A stretch of DNA of 64,000 bases from Paralvinella palmiformis (GCA_025642065.1 JAODUP010000484.1:126501-190500), one strand, 5' to 3'. Numbered from the stretch's first letter, positions 23,861 through 37,371 are shown. Numbers and translations: made by a program. Notes: generated by a model from the letters alone, not told the origin.

Positions 23861-24199
23861 CCCGTAGAAAACAATGTGGTAAATATCGGCCAATAATCTT
23901 CAATAACGAGGTCTTATCATTAACAAGGAATAAACTGTCACACGAATAAACCATTTATTGCGATGACAGCCATTTTCCACGTATACATAAGACATTTATT
24001 TCTGCTGGCCTTTTTATGGGAGGGGCTTTGTACGGGTTTTGTTTGTTTTCAGTTATGTATCCCTTATTTAACTAGCTTTAAGAGCCCAAAATTGCCAACT
24101 ATAAGATGTGTATTATATGACTAATAATCTAATGACCATCAGTCCATCAGCGAGTTATACGATCGATCAGTCGATCAGTCAGTCGATCGGCCGATCAGT
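23861..24199. other. No gene recognised
   Basis: AT-rich, with GATC/GTCA-type short repeats at 24160-24200. Confidence 0.4.
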
Positions 24200-24393
24200 T
24201 ATTGGATGATTGATTGATTGTTTACGTCATTCAACCCGTAGCCTGTCTCACCTTACTTGCCAGGTTAACGAGGCGATCAGTCGAAATATGTCACTAATGG
24301 ATGAAACATCTCTTATACCCAGTTATTAGTGGGATTCGGTCACATGACTTGGTGATCTGCAGTAGAATGCGCTACCATCTACGCCATCGGATA
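24200..24393 (-). mobile_element. Probable tRNA-derived SINE with (AATC)n tail
   Basis: The minus strand begins CCGATGGCGTAGATGGTAGC (A-box-like), carries CATGTGACCGAATCCCA (degraded B box), continues through a 110-base body and ends in AATCAATCAATCATCC. No target duplication was identified. Confidence 0.55.
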
Positions 24394-24586
24394 AGTTCAT
24401 CTGTCATCAGATCTAAATAACTCTTATTATCGTTGTCCTTAACCAAGATGATTCGTGTCATAAACATTCTCCTGTGGGTGTTCAGATCTGTTGTTGACAG
24501 TCTAGCTCTTTGGGTGTGTCATGGATGTATGGATGTGTATGTAGTATATGCAGCTTAAAATGGTGATACGTACTGACCAATATATA

Positions 24587-24594
<8 letters not shown>

Positions 24595-24667
<73 letters not shown>

Positions 24668-24668
24668 G

Positions 24669-24701
<33 letters not shown>

Positions 24702-24712
24702 CCTTCCTTCCT
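24595..24712. repeat. (AT)n-(GT)n compound microsatellite
   Basis: (AT)n at 24595-24630, then (GT)n interrupted once by TTGTT, then TCCT units. The many overlapping frames here are artefacts. Confidence 0.95.
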
Positions 24713-24859
24713 TTTAGTGTGTTTTGTGTATGTGTGTATGTGTGTGCACGCGCGTATGTCCGTACGTATGTGCGTGCGTGCGCACGCGCGCATCTGTTTG
24801 CACACGGGAGCAATTACACCCATACATATGTAAATGTGTACGAGTATGTGTTCCACTCT

Positions 24860-25240
24860 TAAAACTTTCGCCTCAGCTTCGTGACAACAATTTGTGAGGA
24901 ACGTGCTTCTTGCTCAAACGATAGCGTGATCCATAAACTACTGGGACAGGGATATGTGTATATATTGTCAAGGATACATCGTCAAGGATATATTGTCAAC
25001 TAAATCACCAGAGACTAACACATGTTGAATAGAGACTTAATTCTGAGTGTCCTTCGGTTGTTAGATAATGGATACACAACCAAAAACAAGTACAATAGGA
25101 ATTATATAAAAGCCACCATTTGGCTGGCAGTTTTTCTGCGGAAGAGGGGCGGGGGATTGACGCCATAAGAGTACATTTTATTATTCAGTAGACGCTTTCA
25201 CCTTGCTTCCAGCATCATATATTAATGTTAATAATGTCGG

Positions 25241-25280
<40 letters not shown>

Positions 25281-26334
25281 AATATCAGGGTACCATGTTT
25301 AAAGTATGAGTTGGCATACCAGTATTGCAGTCATAAGCATATTGTCAAACGTGGTGATCATTCTCATCGTTGTAACTCTTTCAGTGCCTAGCTGCAGCGC
25401 AATTGTTATTGTTTCGTTTATACATTTCTTAAAGTGCTATACGCCCTTGTTCCTTGTGCGCATGTGCGCATGAAATCCGAAATGAATGGCTTCATCCTAT
25501 ATTGTTCATCATTATAACGTTCGTAGTTCTATTTGGTTGATAATAAACAATCCAAGATGACTGAGGTTCCTTTATCATTTCGAGCATCTATTGGATTTCA
25601 ACGTCTCTCGGTTGATATGGTGTGTGTATGTGTGTGTGTTTGTGTGTATGTGGACCGTGTATATGTGTGTGTGTGTGTGTGTTCGTGTGTGTGTGTGTTT
25701 CTTCTGCTGCTGCTTGATATAAGTGATTGTTTTACGTATCGTAAACAAACGTCGTTTTCTGCAATAAATCTAGTCTTTCGTCGCCCGTGTCTATGGAAGT
25801 GATACACCTACCCAATGTTAAAATAGGCTCAAAGTTCGCGTGGTGCAGCGTGGCGAAAATTCGAAGTGATACTCGAGTTCAGTTTCTTTATTCCATATTA
25901 TACGATTAAAACATCGCGTATAAATCAAGCCAATACAATATATAAGAGAGGGATCTCGAAAATGTGATGCTTTTAACGGTGACATTTTCCTAGTAGGTCA
26001 CCGTGTACAAAGAAGATGAAAATGGGTTAATCCTCAAGGCGATCATTTGGCACAATTCCTGCTCTTTCCGTGTAATATACCTAGTAACGTAATATGACTC
26101 GACACATTGCCCGGACATCACTATATTAAATAACACAACACAACAAAACACAGCACAATGATGATGTCATAATTGTTGCGTCATGTTGACAGATACGTAT
26201 GTACTGTATTAGACGTGTGACGGATTTAAACAATGGAACATTGTCGCACCTGAAGATAGCCAGGATTCGCATAAGTATATATATATATATATATATATAT
26301 ATCGTAAACAAACACGCAGAAACATATTTTCCTT

Positions 26335-26372
<38 letters not shown>

Positions 26373-28135
26373 GTTTAAGTGGTTTTAAGGTGTTGACATA
26401 TACTTGTACCTGGCTGCAATATCAGATGACAAGCAAAATGGTGTCTGTACATCATCATACCAAAGACTAGTGCCGAGGATATCGATTAACGATTGGACTA
26501 AGCAACACGCAGAAAACCGAACTGGAATACTTCATATAAAAGTGAACAATACAAAGGTCTACGTCTCTTGGACAAATTTCGATTTGCTCATGACAGGCTG
26601 GAAATAGAGATGGCCAGTTCAACAGAGACAGCCTCAAACTAATGCCAACTCTGGTACACGAACAACGGTCATCAACATTCCATCATCGTGGGCGTCAGAT
26701 TACATCGAAGAACACCTATCGCTACTGGACTCCACTTTAGCGTCGTCAGATTTTATAACGCAGCACAGGAAACGAAAAGCAAGAGTTTGATTACTGGCCG
26801 TAGAATCGGGTGCTGCGTACGTGGGGGCACCTATTTCTGTATACGTGTACGTCCAGCTATAAACAGATTCTCGTCCACGGCCATCGCTGACGATTTACGA
26901 ACTTTCCCCGCAACCTCTAAATAGAATTGTTCCCTTCGATTCGGATAGGGACCAACTTTCCTCAACGGAATCCCTGCTCGCTAGTAGGGGTGTCCGATCG
27001 AGTACAACATGCGATCATCTGATGCATGTATTTCGTGGTTTATTCGTACGTCATATTATATCAAAACTGGTTATTATAACAATGGGATCTTCTTCATTAC
27101 AATGCAGAGAATATTTATGTATCTAATCTGATACGGTCTATTAAAATTATGTTCAATTTAAAGTGGTGGTAGCGGCGGCGGTGGCGGTGGTGATAGTAGT
27201 GTTTTACTCGGCACAGAGGTGATATGACATTAATATTTGTCTATTTGACTACTTAATGTTTGACCAACTGATCAATTAATAATAAAATAAGCAAACAGCG
27301 AGTTGTTTTCCAAATCTTCCAAACTTTAAAACGGTGTACGACGACCGCATTTAGGGGGGGGGGTTGGAATGCCGATTGTACGTCCGTACATCATCAATCG
27401 GGATAGCCTAATCGGGCGGGAAACGAAAACCCGTTATTATGACGAAACGCCTCGTCATCCTGAACATCTTGATTAGAACAAACAGTTTTACTCTAGCAGC
27501 CGCGCCTCGTTATACCGAACCTCTCTATCCGTCATAGCAGAAGTGATCCCTTTTCGAGAGGTATCTCTCTCGTAGAACTCCCAAGATAAATAACCTCGTT
27601 ATGGGAAACGGTGACAATTTGTTGGCTTTTGATAAACATCCTCGCCATCACCTTATAGACATCATTTATTATTTAGTTCACTTCTATCTTTAGCTTATTC
27701 GTTTTCTCTCCGTGAGGTAGCGGGCGGCCGGCGTTGACCTTAACTCACTCGACGCTCAACTTTAATCAATCCTGATCACGTCGCACTTGACCTCATCAAG
27801 TCAAATGTCAACAAATAGGTTAATTGGTGTGTTTTGCCGCGTTATTGTTAAGAATCTTCCCCGGATCGACGCCCGACTATTTTGATTGGCATTTGCCGGA
27901 TGGAAAAACGCAGTTGGCATTGTTTATGATATTTTGTCTCCGACTTAGACCCGATGGGATTATTGCATCCTTCCAATTAATATTTCGTCGCGAAATGGGT
28001 ATTATCCTTTGTAAGTCGCTATATTTACACTCACATAACAAGCCCTTAATCTCAGCGTTCACACTTTGTGGCTCCATCAGAGTTTGTACTGCAGTTAGAG
28101 TCCTCAAGAGATGGTTTGCTGACAATATGTGAAGC
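24860..28135. other. No gene recognised; microsatellites
   Basis: (AT)n occurs at 25245-25277 and 26276-26302, (GT)n at 25620-25700, (AG)n at 26339-26369 and a GGC/GGT-rich patch at 27165-27195. Frames at 26404-26607, 26688-26924 and 27824-28132 are 67-102 codons long with no domain or clear splice sites. Confidence 0.4.
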
Positions 28136-28141
28136 AGCTTT

Positions 28142-28143
<2 letters not shown>

Positions 28144-28213
<70 letters not shown>

Positions 28214-28247
28214 TATATATATAATATATATATATAATATATATATA
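28144..28247. repeat. Long (AT)n microsatellite
   Basis: About 31 perfect TA units, then phase-shifted (AT)n blocks separated by single A-A steps (TATAATATA) to 28247. Confidence 0.95.
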
Positions 28248-28249
28248 GC

Positions 28250-28895
28250 TATAATTCTAATACCTCCGACGGTAGCAGCCTAAATAGCACTAGTTTCGGT
28301 TGAAAAAAGTGCGTGTGGCTAAAGTATTTACCCTGCCAGCAATATTTATTGTGGAAATCACTAGCTACTGTTTTTGTTCAAACACGAATGTGGGAACGGT
28401 GAGCTTTTGTAGTCAGTATGTCTAGAACAAGGCGCTGCTACTTGTAATCAAAACTGCTGTCACTAATGAAAGTTTGTTGCAATATTGCTTTGTTTTACTA
28501 AAGTAATTACTCAGGTAATTGGGTTTAAGTTGTTTTACTGGAAATGTGTTAATAGAAAACCTATTCAGAGCTCCAGGAGACACTGTTTTACATAACGTTT
28601 TCTTAAATTTTGCTAGAAATCAAGGAACTAGCTAGACCTTTGTGATTAGAATAAGCTGTGATGATTCGATATTCCTAATAATTCAACCTATCTTTTTGTT
28701 GGAAAATTGTATTATGTTAATAAATTATTCTTGACGCCGTGTTAACTATTTTTGACATGATTACCTCAAATGACACTGTTGTATGATATTTGTCTGATTT
28801 TATAAGGTTCTCATATCTCTTCTTATTAAGACCTCCCGATTATGATGTATCTAGGATATCTATCCAAAATATTTATCGATATCATCTATTTAAGT
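28250..28895. other. No gene recognised
   Basis: AT-rich with no long open frame. Confidence 0.4.
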
Positions 28896-28899
28896 GTAC

Positions 28900-29032
28900 G
28901 ATGATGATGATGATGATGATTGGTGTTTTACGGCCACTTTTGTGCACAAGGTAGGCTAAATGGGCCGAGCGAGCTCCAAAGGTAATGAAGCGACGTCAAA
29001 GATGAAACAACCTTCAAATATGCCCACGCCTA
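28900..29032 (-). mobile_element. SINE family I copy, 5' truncated
   Basis: The minus strand runs from GGCGTGGGCATATTTGAAGG through CATTACCTTTGGAGCTCGC and GTGCACAAAAGTGGCCGTAA to the (ATC)n tail at 28900-28920. The tRNA-like head is missing. Confidence 0.8.
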
Positions 29033-29039
29033 AAATCAT

Positions 29040-29435
29040 AATCATCTAAAGACGGTTCGGACACGTGTTAATTTTTCTGCACATATTCTAGAAGATGCGT
29101 TACTTCTAACAAGAAGTTCGCTGTTATTCTCACCTAAGTACCTTTTGGAGCAAGGTAAACATTCAGAAACATATATTACATTAGACGAGTGACAGTTCCT
29201 ATTTCCTATTACTAGATATGTTTCACGAGTAAATTAATATTGTTCTATCCCGTAAATAAATTTTCTTCTTATTTATTGTTGTTTTAATTCTAATTGGTGC
29301 TTCGTGTTTCTAAATACATCGAAAAATCCATAAAATTATTGTCCACCATGAGGCTAGACCATAAATATATCACTTAGATAGCGATAATAGGTGTGAGGTT
29401 TTAAAGTTGCTTCATATAAGGCCTCCTCAAATTTA

Positions 29436-29496
<61 letters not shown>

Positions 29497-30150
29497 GCAT
29501 AATAAGGTGTCCAGTCATAGCTCATTGCCCACGAAAGACAATTTTTATGATAATTCAAAACAAATTATACTCAATATAGCAGTCAGACACTGTAGGTCTA
29601 GCAGGTGGCATCTTTTTTGGAAATGTTCAGCACTGTGAATTTTGGGAAGCATAAACGACCTTTGATGGTAATAAAAAGTTTAGTGATTATGCCAGAATTT
29701 CTTAATCTAGTTAAAATGACTTCAATCTTTACAGATATTTGTTTTGGTTTTTAATACTAAATTCTTACTTTTGCAGCTTTCTCTGAGGGCTTATGATTCT
29801 AGCTAGTTTATATTTGTCTATCCCTTCGGAACAGCTAATTATTTTTAATTTCTGATGTGAATATTTAATATTTAATTTTCTGCCAAAGTTCAACACTGCA
29901 TCCATAATTGCTAATTTGTCTATATTAATAGATAGAGACAAATGAAATTAGTATCCTTTTACAATAGAATATAACAAATATGATTAATCATATTACGAAT
30001 ATTGAATCATAGATTTATTTATTCTATTTAAATTCGATTGTTCTGCTTCTGGAAGAAGAGAAGAATAATTGATTTTCGTTAAATACATTTTAGTTGCTGG
30101 GAATGTCGCTCGTCCCGAAGTCACCATTGTCATTAAATTTCTACATGATG
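29040..30150. other. No gene recognised; (AT)n at 29441-29493
   Basis: AT-rich DNA with one perfect (AT)n array. Confidence 0.4.
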
Positions 30151-30156
30151 TTTTCG

Positions 30157-30478
30157 TCAGCTTCTATCATTTAAACCAACATTAAAAATAATGAATTTCG
30201 GGACATTGTTATTGACTCTCTCCTTCTTCAGTATATCCGTGAAATGTTGGAAACGAGCTTCCGGGTAATTTTCCAGTTGGAAATCCACTTTTGGACAGGA
30301 TGTAATAGCTGAAAGACCTCCAGTGCCCATTATGGGGATGTCTTTTTCTATTGCTGGCCACTTCAACTGAGCTTTTTTTAATCTGTTTCTTGTCCCCACA
30401 GCCGGGAAAGACGGAGTTGTCTTTCCTCCTTCCCATATTATTCGTTCGTTTCCGAAGTGGAGGACTAGATGAAGACAT
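30157..30478 (-). pseudogene. Retroelement-type SGNH-hydrolase-like remnant
   Basis: Two overlapping minus-strand frames, joined by a shift near 30400, read RRKDNSVFPGCGDK and then KWPAIEKDIPIMGTG, FQLENYPEARFQHFTDILKK and FIIFNVGLNDRS. The pattern of a GDSN-like block, an ES-YPGA-x-F block and a final S-x-GLNxR block is that of the SGNH-hydrolase-like domains carried by some retroelements. The nucleophile block is degraded (MGTGG). The call rests on pattern memory only and is tentative. Confidence 0.35.
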
Positions 30479-30479
30479 C

Positions 30480-31130
30480 TCTTCTATTGGTGATAATGGC
30501 GATGAGAAAGCTAATTTTGTTTAATCCTGCCACCACTTGACAATCTGTGGTTTTAGTATTTCTTTTGCAAAGAGGGAAACAATCTAATGAAAAGACTGGG
30601 GAATCAACCGGCTCACTTATCTTCCACGGAGATTTAATTAGTGACGTTTTCCTTGAAATCTTTAGTTTTATGGGAAACGTTTGTGTTTTCTTCCGATTGG
30701 ATTTTTACGAAAAGGGTGGATGTTTTATTTTCTGTTTTTGGTTTTATCTACTACATTAAACCAATTATTTGTTTGTATTGGTGTATGGTATATATTATGA
30801 TCTCCTTCCAGTTATCTAATTTCTTTTTAAGGATTTTGAAGTAGGGCTCCGAACATAACGCGGCCCTTTCTATCTCTTGTATCCGTTACCCAACAGATAC
30901 GCGAAAATGGGTGTACTATTTCCTTCCCTTTTTAGCTAAAAATCCTTTATTTAATTAGGAGCCTGTTCCCGTTGAAGTTCTACTAGTTAGTTCATTTAAT
31001 TGAAAGTTAAACTCTGCCAGCTGGTTGAAATAGCAACCTCTGGACTCAACATCTTAGCATTATATGCTGAATTAGACATTTTAATTATTTCAGTGAGTCT
31101 ATCCAGTCCCGAGAATCTTCCCTTTTATAC
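30480..31130. other. No gene recognised
   Basis: Phe/Leu-rich plus frames at 30547-30844 overlap each other and look like chance. No domain seen. Confidence 0.4.
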
Positions 31131-31700
31131 TGGTAGGCATGTTCCACTGAAATTTCAAAAATGTAACATTTGACACCACAGTTCGTAGTTTACAACCGGT
31201 GCATGTGGTTCAATATTAAGTTATCATATATACAAGATAAATATTTTGACACAACAATTTACATTCAGCAGTAATTTACTGTGGCACAAAGGAAATAATT
31301 CCATACCACAGATGCTGATCTCAGCTCCATTCTGAATTCGAATAGCTAAACAAATCCTACCTATATCAATCATACGGACATAGGTCAGACAGGTTCGGCG
31401 TCGCCAAATTGTTGTTTGATCGGAGTGAAAGCCTATCCCTTTTATGGGCTCTCGGCGCGCCAACCAACATAACAGTTTCAGTTGAACACACAACAAAGGT
31501 GCGCCCTGTACACTACCAGCATCGCCAAGTTGTTAACCGATCAGGATGAAAATATGTGCCCTTCGTGAACTCTCGGCTCGCTAACGAACATAACCGTTTC
31601 ATTTGAATGCTAAGGTGTTACCTGATCAGGATGAATTGTATGCCTTTTATGAGCTCTCGGCGCAGTAACCAACACAACATAGCAGTGAAGTGACTTAGCT
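31131..31700 (+). repeat. Dispersed repeat family III, copy 1, with about 90-120-bp sub-repeats
   Basis: The segments AGGCATGTTCCACTGA, ACATTTGACACCACAG, CATATATACAAGATAAATA and TGACAC.ACA.TTTACATTC are shared with copies at 32325 and 39530. Beyond them, a unit containing GCCAAGTTGTTAACCGATCA, then CCTTTTATGAGCTCTCGGCG and CTAACCAACATAAC, occurs three times (from about 31400, 31520 and 31614). No terminal repeats or coding domain were recognised. Confidence 0.75.
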
Positions 31701-32324
31701 CAAAAAAACAAAGTAGCAATGCTGTACAGTGGGTTATTACTAGACTAGAACGAAATATCGTCTCAATCCTGAGTAAATTATATGATTTACTCAAACCTAA
31801 CAGCTAATCCTCATACGTTTCTGTTCATCACTAAGTGAACGTTCATTCACGCCTAATTTAGCGTCCCTAAGTATATGCAGTTAGGTGGGGTGGTATCTAA
31901 ATTAAAGCGCCTATCCACTTGATCTATTTGATTTATTATGGTCGAGAACAGCGAATTTCAGACAGATCTCCGATACTGCGAATGACACATCGGGATTATA
32001 ATAGCTATACATTTAACAATTTTCCTATATTTGTGTAACCTAGTTACTCATAATATGGAGGAAAAACTGTCTCCGCAGCTTAATACCCATGGAGATGCCT
32101 GTCGGAGTAACGAACGAATCCAGGAATATAAATCCATCAAATAGCATTTTATGATTTAATAGGTTGTTTCGCCAGACCACATAAGAGGACAACAATATAG
32201 ATTCTACATTATACACAACAAAGCTAATAGAATTAAAATTGTGGCGTTAACGACATAACGTTCTTACATGTTTGTTTCAGGATAGCCATAGAGAGGCACA
32301 AGCACAGAACATCAACATATCTGA
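31700..32324. other. No gene recognised
   Basis: AT-rich spacer between two copies of repeat family III. Confidence 0.4.
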
Positions 32325-32720
32325 ACATCCTTTGAGACCTCTACCTCCATAAATATAAATAAAACCATACATACATCAATCTAAATATAAAATGTTCTAT
32401 ACTTCCACATATCGATGCATATATGCGTTGACCTATACATGCGTCTGGGCTACTCATCAGCCTGTGGGAACCAGCTAATTCGCTTTTCGTACGAGACAAA
32501 TATGCCACGCCCACAGGGAAGCGGTTCATGTAGGCTACGCACAAAAAGCCGAAGCAAACATTTTAAAAGCGTACCATTTGACACCACAGCTCGCAGTTTA
32601 CAACACGTGCATATAGTTCAAAAGTAAGTTAACATATATACAAGATAAATATTTTGACACCACAGTTTACATTCAGCAATAATTTGATGTGGCTCAAAGG
32701 TAGCCTATAAATAAAATATT
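32325..32720 (+). repeat. Dispersed repeat family III, copy 2
   Basis: It shares CATACATCAATCTAAATAT and CTCCACATATCGAT-type sequence with copy 4, and GGGAAGCGGTTCATGTAGGC, ACAAATATGCCACGCCCACA and CATTTGACACCACAGCTCGC with copy 3. It is the most complete left part of the family in this window. Confidence 0.75.
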
Positions 32721-34734
32721 TCGATATAGGCATGTTCCACTGATTCAAAACTTTGGCCAATATAATTAAAACTAGATAGAAAATTATTACTAGGTGGGTT
32801 CTTTCACAAACCTCACACCAAATACTACTGAATTATTACTTTTGTAAAAAAAAAAGTTGTTTCAGCATGTTTTTCTTGTCTGTTGTATGTGTGTGTGCGC
32901 GCGCGTACGTGCGTGTGCGTGCGTGTCTGTGTGTGTGCGGGTCTTGCGTGTGTGTCTTGCGTGCGTGCCTGTGTGTCTCGTATGTGTTAGTGATAGTAGA
33001 AAGCGGTATTGAATTACTGTAAGAACATGTGCCAGCAAGAATTTTCTTAAATTCAATAAGACTATATTCTGATATTTTTTAGCAAAGGGTTTCGTTGGTC
33101 TATGAACGAATTTACACTTAACCAAAACTCAACAGACCAATATTTTCCAGTAATTCAGATATCAAAGACTGTAATACGAAATAAGAATATTAATCATATT
33201 TCTTGCCCAAGAATTATCGGTTTGGTCGATGTGTACTAGGGTCCGAATATGCTGATTTGAGAAAATCATTTAAGTGAGCCCACTTCAACGCAAACTCTTT
33301 GGTAATCTTAATATCTATTTGTGCCTGCATCAGGTTTAAGTGTTGCATAGACGCTGTAGTAATTTATAGAAAAGACGCAAAACTGTCTGTTATTTTATAT
33401 TCTCAGTTTACAGGTTGATATGATAAAAAGTAGTCATTAAGCAAAATAGTTAATGCTTCATATAGTCTACTACGAGTAAGATAATAAATCCCTTATGACC
33501 TGGCACAAATTATGTGTCTACAAATAATGCGTGTTTTATGTTATATATAATAAAGAAGTGGACAGATAGAATTGTGACCAAATAATCCCTACGTGAATAG
33601 AAAGTGTGTGTGTGAGTGTGTGTGAGTGTGTGTGTGTGTGTGTGCGTGCGTGCGTACGTGTGTGTGCGCGTGAGTGCGTGTTTGTGTGTGTGTGCATGCG
33701 TGCGTGCGTGTTCATTTATTTCATGTTTTCAAAATAAGCATCATGTTTTCTTTCTTCAGAATTGTAAAATAATTATATTGTGAATTTTAACTGTATGGTG
33801 TCGAATTAATACAAGTACGCTACAATGTAACTGATTAACCTGTACGAAACGGCATGGATTTCTAAGATATCGGCCCATAATTAATTCTACCATATATTTG
33901 TAATGATATACCACCAAACTTCGAATTATATCAGCGCGTTATCTCTTTTGGTAATAGCTTATCAAAATCGACCAATGTTATCACATCTCTTTGTTATCGA
34001 TTAGTTGTTAATGGTAGTGGGTCTTCTGTGAACAATACAATATCAATTCTATCATCAATGTGGTGTGTACCTCGATCATGTGTGTGTACTATCAACAAAA
34101 ATACTTAACCTATATCTACATGCACTGATGACAGTTTAGCTTTCACTGGCAGTGTGATGTTTTACATATGATACATATTAATAATTATTTCCCAAATATC
34201 TGCATATTTAATGACTCAGAATTACATTGGATCTTAAATACACTCTGCACGGAATAATTACTGCACATGCATATATTAGCTGTAAATACCTAATGTTGTT
34301 TATTTTATATCGATTTGCCGAGTCAATTGTGTTTGTATTTTGTTTTTGAAATAGTATATTCTTATGAATATGAAATAAAGAATAATAATGTATATTCTAT
34401 GATATCGCTCACGAGTACGTATGATCAACGGGGCTTTAATCAGATTTATGAAATATCTACTGGTATAATTATTTATTGCTATGTTATATTTTCACCAAAT
34501 TCTTAATTTTATTCCTTACAAATATCTGAAAAAGATGGACCAGACGTTAATCTTATCCGTCTACCTGTAATCAAATTTGATCATATCATTCTGACAGGTG
34601 TGCTGGGTGACCTATCAATTATAAGATAATATGTTAACATATATTACGGAGACCAAAATAATAATCTCCCAGGTGTTGGTCATAAATCGTATATAAAGTC
34701 ACGAAATTTCACGTCCTCTCAAATTATCCGTACT
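32720..34734. other. No gene recognised; (GT)n-type arrays
   Basis: GT/GC-rich imperfect arrays lie at 32888-32975 and 33603-33712. The rest is AT-rich with no coding signal. Confidence 0.4.
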
Positions 34735-34832
34735 CGTAAAATATTTACAACAATTATCAACTGATAGTGTTAATTAACACTATCGTAAAATATTTACAAT
34801 TATGAACTGATAGTGTTAGTTAACACTATCGT
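34735..34832. repeat. Tandem duplication of a palindrome-containing unit
   Basis: A 46-49-base unit beginning CGTAAAATATTTACAA occurs twice. Each copy carries a 22-base palindrome (34763-34784, perfect; 34809-34830, one pair mismatched) with half-site GATAGTGTTAA. Confidence 0.85.
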
Positions 34833-35178
34833 ACAGGTGAATGCTCTTATGGAATACCATTAGATATGTTGTTGATATTTATTGTTCAGCAAGACTCTTT
34901 ACGCTTGATTCTGAAGCGCAACTAACCATAATATAAGTATATCACATAATATTGTTGGTAGATATTTCATATCAGCACTATACATATTCCCGTCACACTC
35001 CGATGCTGATCATGACTAAATACAATACATTCGTTGCCTTTAAAGAAGAAAGTTAGAGATTTCTTCTTTTGGTTTTTTAAAGCCCAATAGTTTATTGTAT
35101 TATACAACGAGATGTAAATTTTTACTGATCCATTAGTTGTTTAATTATATAGCTATTCCTATAGATAAACTAGATCAC

Positions 35179-35222
35179 TATATTATTATTATTATTATTA
35201 ATTATTATGTAGTAGTAGTAGT

Positions 35223-35296
<74 letters not shown>
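35179..35296. repeat. (ATT)n-(GTA)n microsatellite
   Basis: ATT units with a short GTAGTAGTA insert, 118 bases in all. It lacks the LINE 3' hairpin in its flanks. Confidence 0.95.
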
Positions 35297-35299
35297 GTT

Positions 35300-36248
35300 G
35301 GTTGTTATTGCATACAAGTTAACTATCTATGGCGATCGTTCCTCAGTCTTAGAATATCAACATCATAACGTTTGTATACAAAGGTCTTTCACCATTATGA
35401 TGTTTTAGCAACATACATTGATTTCTTTATGAAGCTGTCGCGACACATTTACAATACTCTATCGTACTATTATAAAATATATTTAACACAAGGTGATTAA
35501 CCTGGCCTATTATTCATGTGTCAGAGTTGTATTTCTCTATCAGTCTTAGTGAATTATATCTCACCTGACGTTGATTTAGATTAAATTATTGCGACAGCTA
35601 TAGATTGTACCATATTGTTAGATTGTTAATAGATAGAGACCCTTCTGTTTTATTAATACAATCCATAATACATACATAATATATCCTACCTTGTTATTTT
35701 TATTATTTCGTAAAAACCGATATACAAGTACACGCATCTTGCATAGCATAGTGATACCCTAAATTAAAATGATAAAAGTTTAAATAATAGAATTTACAAA
35801 TTGAGCCTTACGTCTTATATATACAAATGTATAAATCATTTCAACATCATGTTAATATCTGTGTCATCAATATAACCAGTCTTTAGAGTTGCATTCACTA
35901 AATCATATGCTATTCACACTTACTGGGGGCAGCTGAAAGTTTCTACTTCTTAAACAGTAAAGTAATACACATCGGTTAAAGTGGATGTTATATTATTCAC
36001 ATCAGACGCCATATTAATAGCACACATTGATAAATATCTATAATTAGTACCAATACATTTCGTCATTTCCAATTAAAACTAACTGATGCGCATATGTAAT
36101 ATCATTATAAAGGCCAATTTAATTTTCACTAAAAGGTTTCCTGGTAAAATACATTAAATAATTATAAGGATAAAATTCTACCCTGGTGGACCTTACTTTT
36201 GTTGTACTTAATCACAACCAATTCAAATATGAATATATGAATTATATC
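35300..36248. other. No gene recognised
   Basis: AT-rich with no frame of note. Confidence 0.4.
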
Positions 36249-36733
36249 TTAAGGGAACAGTTCACTCTCAGATATTATGACTGAAACGTGTAAGTCTTAT
36301 AAAGGTAACCTAAAATAAAATATCATAGATATAAGGACATAATCTAAATTAATGGATGGTCACCGTTACGAATGTAAGATAGTGCTGCGGGAAGGTGAAA
36401 CGACCAGTGCTCTGACGTCAGCGAGCACAAGAATGATGTAGGCGTCTGCATCAAGATCGAGTCATGTCACGGATACACTAAGTTAACCTACTAAGTAATG
36501 TTAACTGATAACTGTCATTGGTTCATTTACTTAAATCTGAAAGTTTAATAGATGCACCACGTTACAAGAGTAGCGAATAATCTTCGTATGAAATGAGGTA
36601 CTCCGGAACTAATCCGCGAGGCGGCACTGCGAGCGACTCAGTCCTCCTTGTGCGGCGCCCATAGTAACAGATCAGTTCCAGAACACCGTTATCAGCTTTT
36701 TATTCTCTCGATTCGTCTGTATTTGCTTTGATT

Positions 36734-36790
36734 ATGGCGTCAAATAAACGTACATTCGAAGATACGTCTTTAGTCCAACTAAAAACCGAG
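36734..36790 (+). CDS. Candidate orphan first coding exon
   Basis: ATG in the good context ATTATGGCG opens 19 codons (MASNKRTFEDTSLVQLKTE) and ends exactly at GAG|GTATGA, a fair donor. About 150 bases of relatively GC-rich DNA with a CRE-like TGACGTCA (36413-36420) lie upstream. No continuing exon was found before TARBP1. Because it lies inside the TTAA element, it might belong to a transposon gene. Low confidence. Confidence 0.25.
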
Positions 36791-37371
36791 GTATGAAGAT
36801 GTGGTGGCACAATTTCGGGTCGAAAACGGGAACTTATAGATAGGTGAGAAGAGCACCCTCCTCCGAGTTGTACAATAATGCTCGCGGTTTCATATATTTT
36901 AACATGGCCGGACCGTGTAGGCTTAAATTGGCTTGATCTCAGTGCGAGATATCGAGTTGGGTATTAGACCTAAATGTCGGCTAAGAGAGCTAGATATCCT
37001 GAAGAGCATATACACACACAAGAGCATATACACACACACACATGCGGGATTTTGAATAAAAATAAATATAGAAATAATATTGTTCAGGGAAAGGCACGTA
37101 TTAATCAATATTAATCATTATGATTTTATGTATGATTGAGTTACGTCTTCGTATGCATGTATGCCTGTATAATTTATTTTCTGAACATAATAAATCGGGT
37201 GGTATATCTACAAGAATATCATTGTTTTAATAGGACAATGCTGCTGCTGGGACAGACAACCAACCAATGAAGGAGAGAAAACGATGTCTACGCCAGCATA
37301 CAAGGATCTGCACTCTGGAATCAATCAGTACATCAATATATTTATTTCAAACTGAATCTAGAATGGCATTA

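Noticed and set aside
24480..24862. Frames of over 100 codons on both strands
   Set aside because: Dinucleotide repeats give Tyr/Ile, Thr/His and Cys/Val runs.
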